DNA of 64,000 bases. Origin: Tilletia caries (taxonomy: Eukaryota > Basidiomycota > Exobasidiomycetes > Tilletiales > Tilletiaceae). A model generated the notes under the pieces. The model ran no database searches, was not told where the DNA came from, and was given only the letters and a program-made list of their open reading frames with translations. The stretch is from NCBI GenBank assembly GCA_032718865.1, contig JALUTQ010000030.1:124001-188000 (forward strand), in the 5' to 3' direction. Both the position numbers and the translations under genes were made by a program. Below are positions 20,662-29,699 of this stretch, piece after piece. How positions within the stretch are numbered: the first letter of the stretch is position 1; every line of letters begins with the position of its first letter.

Positions 20662-23600
20662 ATGACGACCGCGACCCAAATGGCTGGGTCGCCAGCCCAC
20701 GAACGCGAAGCCTTCTCCGGCGAATGTTCTTTCGACCAACCCTCACAAGCCGAGCAGAGTCAAGATCTGCCGGTTACACCAACAGCGACCGATCGCCCCT
20801 CGACGTCGGCAAAACCCCAGGCCGAGACTCCCGAACGTCCCATGACGGACGAAGAGAAGCTGGAGAAGGCGATTCGACTTGAGGATCGATACGGCCTCGT
20901 ACACGGTTCGGAAACTCAAGGTGTCGGCCTCGACGCTCGTCTCAAGAGAGCGGAGAAGTTCATGGCGGATCAGCGGGTTTATACCCTCCTCCGCCGCGAA
21001 CGTCGGCAAACGATCAAGGGCAAGGCTCGAGAGCCCCGCATGGGACAGTCTCTTCGACAGGCCCTGCCCGAGGCGGCATGGTCGGATACCTCTTCTTCGT
21101 TGGAGACGACGAGTACCAGCCGGGCTCGAATCGATCGGCTCGAGCAAGGCATGTCCCGGATCGATCGATTGGAGCAAGGCATGTCCCGGGTTCTGGAGCT
21201 GTTGGAGGGGACACACAGCGGAACACAGGCGGGAACAGGCTCTCGGTCCACCACATCGACCGATCGAACCGTTCTCGTCACTCCCTCCGCCGTCACGGCG
21301 TCGTCAAGACCCGACACAGTTCCGACCGCGGTGGCACCACGGCCGTCTGTCACCTTCGATCCTTCAACACCGCCGATCCAAACCGCCCGGCCTTCGATTC
21401 GGCACCCTATCGAAGCCATATCGATGTTTGGGCCACCTCGACAAACCAGCACCCCATATGGCGGTCTCGTCCCTTCCTTCGGCACACCGGCGTCAGAAGC
21501 CGAGTATGCTGGACGACTCGGTACGCAGGGCGAGTATGGACCGGCTGGAGGAATCGGAGGCGGTGGAGGCGGACAACCTTCCGGTCCCGGCGGCGGTGGA
21601 CCAGGTAGTCCCGGTGGCTTTGGCCCTGGTGGTGGTGGATCCGGCAGCCCCGGCGGTGGCCCACCTGGACCTCCCCCAGGCAGGCCTTCGACCACCCCTG
21701 GCGGCCCACCTGGATCTCCAGGTCCGACTGGAGCAGGCTACCCCCCGCAAGATCGTCGTCCGCCTCGCGACGACAAGCCTCGTATTCCCCGACAGTCTGA
21801 GTTGGGAGACTTCAATCCACGCGATAAACGCCCCCTCGCCTTTTGGGCACACATGGAGCACTTTCGATCCAACGGGCTGTACGAGGACAGGGCGATTCTG
21901 GGGGTCTTGCATTCGTGCATGCGTGGGGAGGCAAAGGACTGGTTTGACTCCCTATTCCCGCGTCCGACGACCTGGCAGGAGTGGCGGACAGCATTCTTCC
22001 AGAAGTGGACAGAGGACCCTTCTTCCGCCTCCCTCAAGATGCTCGGACGCACATTCAAACCGAAACGGGAGGCTCTGTCGACATACCTGTATGACAAATA
22101 CTGGTTGATCGGCATGGAGTCCGTCGCTCGGCTCCTCATCTACAACTCACCGAGCGTCGACATCGCAGAAGGAGACGTCATGCCTCTCCTCAACCAAAGG
22201 TCGGTATCCGAGCTCGTTGGCCTCGTCCACAATGGGCTCCCGTCAGTCTGGCAAACGAGGTTGTACGAACCGATGGAGTCCGCCACCTCCTGGAACGATT
22301 ACCTTCTGAAGATGACGAAGAGGGAGTCATACATTCGTGCCGAGCTAAACGTCTGGGTTCGCTCCAGCCCAAACGATGATGACTCCAACACGGATACGGA
22401 GACAGGAGGAACGACGTGGAGAAGGGGAGAGGGAGGACGATTCCGGAAGAGACGGACCACGAACAAGAGAGCCTCGAAGACGAAGGCTCGTACCAGCGCC
22501 GTCGCTTCGGGTTCCCGGTCGAACTCAGCCCCTCTGACGGAAGAGGAACGTCGGCAACGCAAGAGGGACCGAGAAAATGGAGGCTGCTTCGTCTGCCATC
22601 AGACCGGCCACGCCGCGCGTGACTGCCCCAACGGTCAAGACGAGAAGACGAGAGCATACGTTCGCCGAGTCGAGAAGGCGTACCCTCGCATCAATCGTTT
22701 GTTCACCTCTGTGCTGAAGGACGGATCTTCTTCCGACTCGAGCTCCGACAAAGATGAGGAAGACTCGTGCACGGATGACGCCACCTCGGACGACTCTACG
22801 TCCGAGCATGATGTCCGACGAGTACGGAGCGTTAAGATCATCCACAAGACATCAAGGCGACCGTCAGGACGAGAACCAGGAACCTTACACCGCAACACGA
22901 CGACCTTCAAGCTTTGCGTCCGAGTTGAGGGCCAGGACCGATACGAGCTTCTTCTCGACTCTGGTTCAGAGATCAGCTTGATCTCTACCCGCGCACTCAA
23001 ATCGATCGCGCCGGACGTCGAACGTCTACCCGCTCAGCAGATCGAGCTGCACGGGTTCGACGACGGAGACAGGCAGATGACAAAGTCAGTCGTCGTGCTC
23101 CCGGTCACATTCGTGGGAAGAGATGGGGAGGAGAAGATGGAGTGGTGTGAATTCCACGAGGTGGATCGATGTGCGGACGGGTGGCTGCTAGGGGTTGACA
23201 ACATGGTCGAGGTTGGCGTCGTCTGCGACCCAACCACCTGGACTGCTACCTTCCGTCGGGCTCCAGCGTTGACCGCAGATCTCATCAGATCAAAGGGCAA
23301 GAATAGGGCCAAACAAACGTCGGCAACTACGGTCACTACTGATGCGACGGACGGCACGAGTCCGATCGATCTATCCGGACTTTCTCAGGAGGAGAACACG
23401 ACGTTCCGAGAATTGGAAATCGAATACCCTCATGGATCGGAAGCCATCCAGGTCGCTGTCTCGTCAAGCCTCGATGATTTGCAACAAGAGGCACTCCTTG
23501 CCGTTCTGCAGGCCCAAAGAGTGTGGCCAACCAAAGAACGCCCTCTAGGTCTGTACGAGCAAGAATTGTTCGATATCGAACTAAAGGACGGACAAGACGG

Positions 23601-24846
23601 GTGGAAGCATAGTGAGCCACCACGACGGACGTCACCCGCACAGAGGACGGCCATCGAGGAGGCCTTGCGAGAACACGACGAGCTCAACCTCTCGGAACCG
23701 GGCACGAGCCCACACAGTTCGGGAGTCGTCCTCGTTCCCCAAAGGGACAAACTCCGGTTCTGCGTCGATTACCGTCCGCTCAACAGCGTAACGAAGGATG
23801 TCAGCTACTTCTCACCCAAGACAGACGAGATCTACGGACTCCTCACCTCGGCGGTCTTCCTCACGATCGTCGACTGCAACAAAGGCTACCACCAGTTCGC
23901 CTGCACGGAGAGGACTCGACAGCTCACCGCCTTCATCACCATGTTCGGCACGAGGCTTTGGAACCGAATGCCTTTCGGACCGAAGACGGCACCCGCCTTC
24001 TTTCAACGGGTGATCGACAACATCCTCGCAGCATTCCGGTTCATCTGCGCCATCGCATATCTGGACGATATCCTGGTGTTTTCTCCGACCTATGAGCAGC
24101 ACCTCGTCGACGTAAGGAGCGTCCTCTCGGCCCTTGGCGATGCCGGTATCACGATCGCGCCAAAGAAGTGCGCCTTTGCGTTCACCAGCCTCAAACTTCT
24201 GGGTTACCGGGCCCACGCCCTAGGCATCATGGTGGACGAGGAGAGAACAAGAGCGGTTCGAGAGTTCCCTACACCGACCACAGCGAAAGAGGCCTTGCGT
24301 TTTTACGCCATGGCCTCGTGGTATCGGAAGTTCATAGAGAACTTCGCAGCAAGGGCCAAGCCCATCAACGAGGCTATCCACACGGAGCCATTTCGATGGT
24401 TGGAGCGGCAGCAGCGAGCGTTCGACGACTTGAAGCGGGCGTTGACTACCACGCCAATCCTACGACGCCCCGACTACACCAAACCTTTCGTTTTGGACGT
24501 CAACGCGTCCGCCGCCGGATTTGGAGCCGCTCTTATTCAGCTGCAGGAGGACGGCAAGGAGCATCCCGTCGTCTACATCTCTCGACAAACTAAGAGCCCA
24601 GAGACTCGATATGGTGCCACGGATCTGGAGCTTCAGTGCGTCGTGTGGGCCGTCTCGAAGTTGGCCCATTACATCGACGGATCACATCTGACCGTCAGAA
24701 GTGACCATCAGGCGCTCAAGTACCTTTGGGACCTCAAGTCTGAAGCACCAACAGGACGACTCCAACGACTCGCTCTTGCCCCTGGCTCCGCTCCGAGACA
24801 AGATCAAGGTGGAGTACCGGAAGGGCTCGTTCAACAACGTCGCTGA
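20662..24846 (+). CDS. Gag-protease-RT-RNase H polyprotein of the Ty3/gypsy element
   Basis: The 1394-codon frame starts at ATG 20662, just after the leader intron. In order it holds a disordered N terminus with a duplicated RIDRLEQGMS unit (about residues 155-175), a Gly/Pro-rich linker (about 290-370), the retrotransposon gag domain (AFWAHMEHFRSNGLYEDRAI; about 390-560), a CX2CX4HX4C zinc knuckle (CFVCHQTGHAARDC, about 640), a protease box (LLLDSGSEISLIS, about 770), RT with YLDD (about 1135) and an RNase H domain (DVNASAAGFG, TDLELQ, RSDHQALKYL). The frame leaves the coding register at a run of four C (24779-24782); without one C it continues as LALAPLRDKIKVEYRKG and NNVADALSRSPL, the expected end of the RNase H region. 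Confidence 0.9.
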   Translation: MTTATQMAGSPAHEREAFSGECSFDQPSQAEQSQDLPVTPTATDRPSTSAKPQAETPERPMTDEEKLEKAIRLEDRYGLVHGSETQGVGLDARLKRAEKFMADQRVYTLLRRERRQTIKGKAREPRMGQSLRQALPEAAWSDTSSSLETTSTSRARIDRLEQGMSRIDRLEQGMSRVLELLEGTHSGTQAGTGSRSTTSTDRTVLVTPSAVTASSRPDTVPTAVAPRPSVTFDPSTPPIQTARPSIRHPIEAISMFGPPRQTSTPYGGLVPSFGTPASEAEYAGRLGTQGEYGPAGGIGGGGGGQPSGPGGGGPGSPGGFGPGGGGSGSPGGGPPGPPPGRPSTTPGGPPGSPGPTGAGYPPQDRRPPRDDKPRIPRQSELGDFNPRDKRPLAFWAHMEHFRSNGLYEDRAILGVLHSCMRGEAKDWFDSLFPRPTTWQEWRTAFFQKWTEDPSSASLKMLGRTFKPKREALSTYLYDKYWLIGMESVARLLIYNSPSVDIAEGDVMPLLNQRSVSELVGLVHNGLPSVWQTRLYEPMESATSWNDYLLKMTKRESYIRAELNVWVRSSPNDDDSNTDTETGGTTWRRGEGGRFRKRRTTNKRASKTKARTSAVASGSRSNSAPLTEEERRQRKRDRENGGCFVCHQTGHAARDCPNGQDEKTRAYVRRVEKAYPRINRLFTSVLKDGSSSDSSSDKDEEDSCTDDATSDDSTSEHDVRRVRSVKIIHKTSRRPSGREPGTLHRNTTTFKLCVRVEGQDRYELLLDSGSEISLISTRALKSIAPDVERLPAQQIELHGFDDGDRQMTKSVVVLPVTFVGRDGEEKMEWCEFHEVDRCADGWLLGVDNMVEVGVVCDPTTWTATFRRAPALTADLIRSKGKNRAKQTSATTVTTDATDGTSPIDLSGLSQEENTTFRELEIEYPHGSEAIQVAVSSSLDDLQQEALLAVLQAQRVWPTKERPLGLYEQELFDIELKDGQDGWKHSEPPRRTSPAQRTAIEEALREHDELNLSEPGTSPHSSGVVLVPQRDKLRFCVDYRPLNSVTKDVSYFSPKTDEIYGLLTSAVFLTIVDCNKGYHQFACTERTRQLTAFITMFGTRLWNRMPFGPKTAPAFFQRVIDNILAAFRFICAIAYLDDILVFSPTYEQHLVDVRSVLSALGDAGITIAPKKCAFAFTSLKLLGYRAHALGIMVDEERTRAVREFPTPTTAKEALRFYAMASWYRKFIENFAARAKPINEAIHTEPFRWLERQQRAFDDLKRALTTTPILRRPDYTKPFVLDVNASAAGFGAALIQLQEDGKEHPVVYISRQTKSPETRYGATDLELQCVVWAVSKLAHYIDGSHLTVRSDHQALKYLWDLKSEAPTGRLQRLALAPGSAPRQDQGGVPEGLVQQRR

Positions 24847-26978
24847 CGCACTCTCCCGCAGCCCTCTACCAGAACAAAACACCGAACAACAAATCAAGTA
24901 CCTCACCATTAAACAAGTACAAAAAGCAAGACACGACATCAACCAGCATCATCCTCGACACAAAAAGAACGACAATCTTGGACAACAGCATACGACAACG
25001 ACAAGACATACAGGCGAATTTACAACCAGTTGAAGAAGAAAAAAGAAAAACCAAAAAGAAAAAAGAAGAAGAGGCCGAGGACGACCTCAACAAAAAGGGG
25101 GGGAACACAGCGGCGGATGAAAGCGAAGGAGACGGGGAAAACAATGGTGGAGAAGGTACACTTGGAGGAAAACATCTGGCGGACAAGGGTGAAGGAACGG
25201 CGGACACTGTGGAGGACTCGGACTCTCTGGTGGGCGAACAACGAAGGAACAAGAAGCACAAGACGGACATCGTGGAGGACAAGGGACCAAAGGTTGGCGA
25301 TCGGCAATCGGACATCATGGAGGACAGGGAACCAAGGGTTGGCGGCCAGCAACCGGATATTCAGGATGGAAAGAGGATGAACGGTACGGACGGGACTGGA
25401 GGGCGGTGGAGCGAAGGAGGAAAGGACGTGGGCGGCTCGGACAAGAGTAAGGGACAGCGGAGGAGCCCCAGGCTGCAGAAGCAGGCGCAGGTGGCCATGA
25501 CGGCGCGACAGGAAGACGGGGGATCTCATCCGAGATTCTTCGTTGAGGACGACCTCCTCTTCGAACGCTCGGGCCCCAGGTTGGATCAGATCAGGATCTG
25601 CGTTCCAGAAGGCAAGATCCAGACGATCATCGATGAGTTCCACAAGTCACCTCGGGCCGGCCACCCCTCCGTCAAGAGAACAACCGAGGCGATCAAGACC
25701 ATCTTTACATTCCCCGACCTCAACTCACGAGTCCTGGAGGCAGTTACAAAATGCTACGAGTGCCAGACGAACAAGGCACGACACCACAAGGAATACGGAC
25801 AACTCATCCCGATCTACAGTCCACCTAAGGTCTTCGACACCCTCTGGATCGACTTCGTCACGGGGTTGATACCCGCCGGCGATCAACGATTTGATGCCAT
25901 CACGGTCGTAGCGGACAAGTTCTCGAAGTTTGCCATCTTTTACGCCAGCAAGACGACCGACTCGGCAAAGGACACGGTGGAACGGTTCCTCTCGAACGTC
26001 TACCCGTGGACGGGCATCCCAAGGCGTCTCATCAGCAACCGTGACGTTCGATCCACCTCCGAGTTTTGGAGGGCGCTAACGCAGAGGCTCGACATCAAAC
26101 ACGGCATGTCTGCAGCATATCACCCTCAGACCGACGGTCAAGTCGAGCGTCTCAACCAACAACTAGGGACGCTTCTGAGACACACCGTCGCACTCGACCA
26201 ACACGACTGGCCCATGATGCTACCGGCGGCCATGATGGCCTACAACACACAGACTCAAGAGACGACTCAAGAGGCCCCATACAAGATCGTCTTCGCTAGG
26301 AACCCTCGCGTGTCCCCTTTGGCCGAGACCCTCCATCAGATACAAGACCAAGAAGGCGCGGCATCCACGGGGACGGTCACAGATCTGGGCGCCCTCCTAG
26401 CCTTCCACGCCGATGTACAAGACCGCATCATCCGCGCACAAGAACGTCAGTCGGAGGAGTACAATCGGCGACACTTGGCTTGGACGCCCGACGTCAACGA
26501 CTGGATACTCGTCCGAGCGGAACACTACAAGCAGCGTCTGGACCCAACACAGAAGGCAAAGGCGAAGCTGTCCCCCCAAGCTTATGGGGCCATTCCGGGT
26601 CGCCAAACTCATTCGACCCGGCACCTACAGGTTGGAAGTACCTTCCTGGTTCAAAGCTCACCCGGTGTTCCCTGTCCAAGCCCTCGAACGCTTCAATGGC
26701 GACCCCACGACCGTCACACCCAGACCGCTCGTCGGCACGACGGAGGAGGGTTCCAGACCCGAACGCCGCGTCTCTGCCTTTCTCGGCCGACGGCCAACAC
26801 AGTTCATCGACGGTCAACGGTTCGAGTACCTGGTCAAGTGGGCGGGGGATATTGAACCGACCTGGCAGAGTGATGAGCGCTTGCCCGGCATGCATTGGGC
26901 CCGCCGAGACTTCGCTCAGAAGATCAAGGCGGAGAAGGGGATCAGTCGGCTGACGAAGGGGAAGGAATGGGTGCTTGG
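24847..26978 (+). pseudogene. Integrase and chromodomain part of the Ty3/gypsy polyprotein (frame-broken)
   Basis: After +1 changes at 24779-24782 and 24921-24925 the frame open from 24978 carries a Lys/Glu-rich spacer, the integrase HHCC zinc domain (FHKSPRAGHPS...CYECQ) and the catalytic core. The first Asp (LWIDFVTGL) and the Glu (TDGQVERLN) are present. At the second catalytic position the sequence reads ISNRD instead of the usual ISDRD (AAC at 26037-26039). Another +1 change in six C (26572-26577) leads to the PKLMGPFRV linker and a chromodomain (FEYLVKWAGDIEPTWQSDERL). The last codons of the original frame lie beyond a nested TIR element and end at TAG 27736-27738. Confidence 0.85.
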
Positions 26979-27672
26979 TAAGGATCTTCCCGGAGTAGGC
27001 CCCGGAGTAGCATTCCCCGGAGCTCCGCGGACTCCGGGGGACGCTCTGCACGGGTACGGAGCACGGAGCGAGATTTGGGCGTTTTTTCCTAGCTTTAAAT
27101 TTGCGGACCTACTCCGCGAAGGTATGGCTGCAATGCCCCGGAGCACGGAGCGAGTTTGCTTGCATTGTCAAAAAAACCCCGGAGTACGGAGCAGACCGCG
27201 GAGTCCGTCGGACTCCGGGGATGGCAAAGTGGGTCACGTGATGGCCAAAACTGAGTCACGTGACCGGTTTTGAGTGATTTCTCGGCCGAAACAGGTCGAA
27301 ATGTTATGTATTTCAGCTTTTTTGGGGCAGTAACCCTTGGCAAGGAATGATATAGACTTCTAAAGCTGCGATTGAACTGTTTCGATGAGATTTGAACTTT
27401 TCCTGAGCCCATGTTTGACTCATTTCATGACACCCCGGAGTACCCCGGAGTCCGCGGAGCTATTTTGCGGAGCACGGAGTCCGCCTGTGAAAAATATACG
27501 GAGCACGGAGTAGATTCTTGTGCGCGACCGCAATTTCGACGGAGCACGGAGTGCTCGCCAGCTGATCACCCAAAATTTTGCGGAGCGCGGAGCTGGCCGG
27601 ATCTCAGACGGAGCTGAGCGGAGCGCCGCCCCGGAGTCCGGGCTCCGGGGATCTACTCCGGGAAGATCCTTA
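26979..27672. mobile_element. Nested TIR element with 8-bp target duplication (hAT-like)
   Basis: The two ends form a perfect 20-bp inverted repeat, TAAGGATCTTCCCGGAGTAG, at 26979-26998 and 27653-27672. GTGCTTGG is duplicated on both sides (26971-26978 and 27673-27680). Removing the 694 bp plus one duplication restores the retrotransposon frame (KEWVLG then IAEERARQLRDM and a TAG). The interior is packed with CGGAGCACGGAG/CCCCGGAGT words in both orientations, like the subterminal transposase-binding repeats of hAT elements. No transposase is encoded. The superfamily call rests on the 8-bp duplication and these repeats. Confidence 0.85.
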
Positions 27673-27765
27673 GTGCTTGGTATTGCAGAGGAGAGGGCGC
27701 GGCAGTTGAGGGACATGGAGATGGAGACGAAGGGTTAGTGGGAAAGTCGAGGACGACTTTCAACA

Positions 27766-27781
27766 TTGAGGGGGGGACGGC
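27766..27781 (+). promoter_or_regulatory. Polypurine tract
   Basis: TTGAGGGGGGGACGGC sits immediately before the 3' LTR, the position used to prime plus-strand synthesis. Confidence 0.7.
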
Positions 27782-28134
27782 TGTGGCGTTGACACGAACT
27801 TGTCGGGGCGAGATGGGTTGTCTGACGGAGATGAGGTGTCGAAATATCGCTGAGGGGATGGAGGAGGGGGAGGAACGAGGTTCACATCAGGGATGAGACC
27901 CTTGGGGCGATGGGGGGCATGGCAGCAAGCAGGGTTGGGTCCGAGCGGGCGGGGGTCAAAGACGATGGACACAGGACCATGGACGATAAAAAGGGGTCGA
28001 GATTACGGACGATCCAGTCGAATGTACTTCCTCCTCACCACCAGTTACGCACAGAATCTCAGATACGCATCGTTCTCTCTCTTCACACCTTTCCCTTTGC
28101 CCTCGATCTCGAGGAAGACAGTCCTGACGCCACA
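27782..28134 (+). repeat. 3' LTR, 353 bp
   Basis: Same length and ends as the 5' LTR, followed directly by the GAGAT duplication. One base differs from the 5' LTR in the comparison I could make by eye. Confidence 0.95.
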
Positions 28135-28139
28135 GAGAT

Positions 28140-29215
28140 TGCAAATGCGATCCGTCAGTCAGCATGGCCTGCATGTGTGCATACACTGATAAATCATATC
28201 TGCTACAGAGAAGCATGAGGACTTTCAAACCGCGGACGTCCCGGTGCAAACTTTCAGGCGCACGGTAACACCTTCGCAGCCTCTCCGTGGTCAGCTAGAC
28301 GTTAAGGGATACTCTGACACTCACCGGTAAACAGACGACTGAGAACGATCTTGAGTCACTCGGATTTCAAAGTCTAAGTGGATCATTCAGCACGACGATC
28401 GCATCGTCCTCGCATCTGACCCCAGGACAGCGACACTCACCAGCCACAAGGACGATCTTGAGAAGTTCTTCCTGAGAGAAAGTCGTTCACCGTGTCCATC
28501 AGCATCGTGTTGCGTCTAAGAGGTGCAGAAGTGCTCACCTCATTTTCTTCATGATGCTGAATTCTGTAAACGGAATGGGTAGAAAGTCACACATAAGCTC
28601 TTGGGTACCATACTTTCCAAATGGATCTTAGCCTCACCCACAGTCTTGATATCATGCAAGGAATCCTTGTACAGCAATACGCCAGCTTGGAAGTCGTTCC
28701 GCCCTGGATGCAGTTGGCTTGCTCTACGTGTTCGAGGAGGAGCTGAATGACGTTGCCCTGATCCATTATGACTTCGGAGATGTTATCCGCACGGGTTCAC
28801 TGAACTGAGCTGCAGGATGAAGCGACGAACCGTGAGTCACTTGGGCCCCTGCCCCCTTCAGCGACGACACTGCTGCGAAAGTTGGTGAGAAAGGACATCT
28901 GCTTACCTTCGTACAGTAAGAAGTGACCATATGGCTGCAAGAAGAACGTCCTGGCGTCCTTCTCTCCGATTCACAGGATAGCGAAGCGTCTCTGAGGATG
29001 ATGCGCTGAGCGCACTCGTGAAACTGAAATGCTGAGGGGTGCCGGAGCACTTGCGAATGCTGCTGAAGGGAGAACTGAGACGATCAATCCAGGAGGCTGA
29101 TGTGCGCTGATAGAACGTGAGAGGTACCCACAGTTTCCTTCGGTCCGAGTAGAATCCCAGCGCCCAGCGCATGGAAAAGGGACGCAATGATCTTCATGGA
29201 CCTTTACCTGGATCA
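28140..29215 (-). other. Probable multi-exon gene remnant of unknown function, next to the Ty3/gypsy insertion
   Basis: On the minus strand several canonical donors and acceptors follow each other. Three small segments, 28563-28539, 28471-28441 and 28373-28325, are separated by GTGAG...CAG/TAG introns and join in an open frame (IQHHEENEEELLKIVLVA, then DFEIRVTQDRSQ). An alternative register also stays open until a stop in the last segment, so the frame is not settled. Further upstream, an exon-like stretch at about 29088-28909 ends in a GTAAGC donor. The retrotransposon lies directly downstream on this strand and may have cut the gene. No family is recognised. Confidence 0.3.
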
Positions 29216-29289
29216 AAAAAGGATAAGGGGAAAGCAGGATGATGGAAGAAGAGAGTGTGAGTGGTCGTCAGGGCTACAGCTGCTGCAAA

Positions 29290-29690
29290 AATCGGCGGAC
29301 AGCTGACGTGGAGATGATGGATACGAGAAAGCCATCGCACAGACTTGAGGGAGCGTTCCTGACGATGAGCTGGGCAGGAAGGGGAAGGTAAAGGCCTCTG
29401 GCCTGAACGACGAAGAAAAGAAAAGAAAAGAAAAGAAGATATCAGATCTCCTACTCATCTGAATGTGTGATGTGTGATGCATCGAAACACAACTCCTGTT
29501 CACATTTTATCGGTCAGACATTCGGCCAGAGGCCGTTGATGGTCTGTCCCACAACGAGAGCACCCGATCAGGTCGAGCGAAGGGTACTGAGAATTTCATC
29601 GCCACCGTGCATGCGTTGCACGCGAGAAAAGGCATCTTAGCCAGAATCACAGAAGTGCGCACTGTAACCAGAGCGCTTGGGGTGGCAAGG
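29290..29690 (-). repeat. 3' flank of copy 2, duplicated behind copy 4 (about 38160-38530)
   Basis: Blocks such as GATACGAGAAAGCC, CTCTGGCCTGAACG, GAATGTGTGATG and CACAACGAGAGCACC recur in the same order downstream of family copies 2 and 4, with moderate divergence in between. A (GAAAA)4 run lies at about 29417-29436. This shows that duplication units included 3' flanking DNA. Confidence 0.75.
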
Positions 29691-29699
29691 AAGACAAAA

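Larger units (their letters stand above)
20176..28134 (+). mobile_element. Ty3/gypsy LTR retrotransposon (chromovirus type), recent insertion
   Basis: Two 353-bp LTRs bound the element, each starting TGTGGCGT and ending ACGCCACA, and GAGAT is duplicated on both sides (20171-20175 and 28135-28139). Inside are a primer-binding region, a spliced leader, gag with a zinc knuckle, protease, RT, RNase H, integrase and a chromodomain, then a polypurine tract. The order RT-RNase H-integrase and the C-terminal chromodomain identify Ty3/gypsy chromoviruses. I saw one difference between the LTRs (A/G at about 20319 versus 27925), so insertion is recent. The polyprotein has three +1 frame changes and a nested TIR element, so this copy looks non-autonomous. 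Confidence 0.95.

Noticed and set aside
24978..25500. Lys/Glu-rich segment as a separate gene
   Set aside because: It is the low-complexity spacer between RNase H and integrase of the Ty3 polyprotein.
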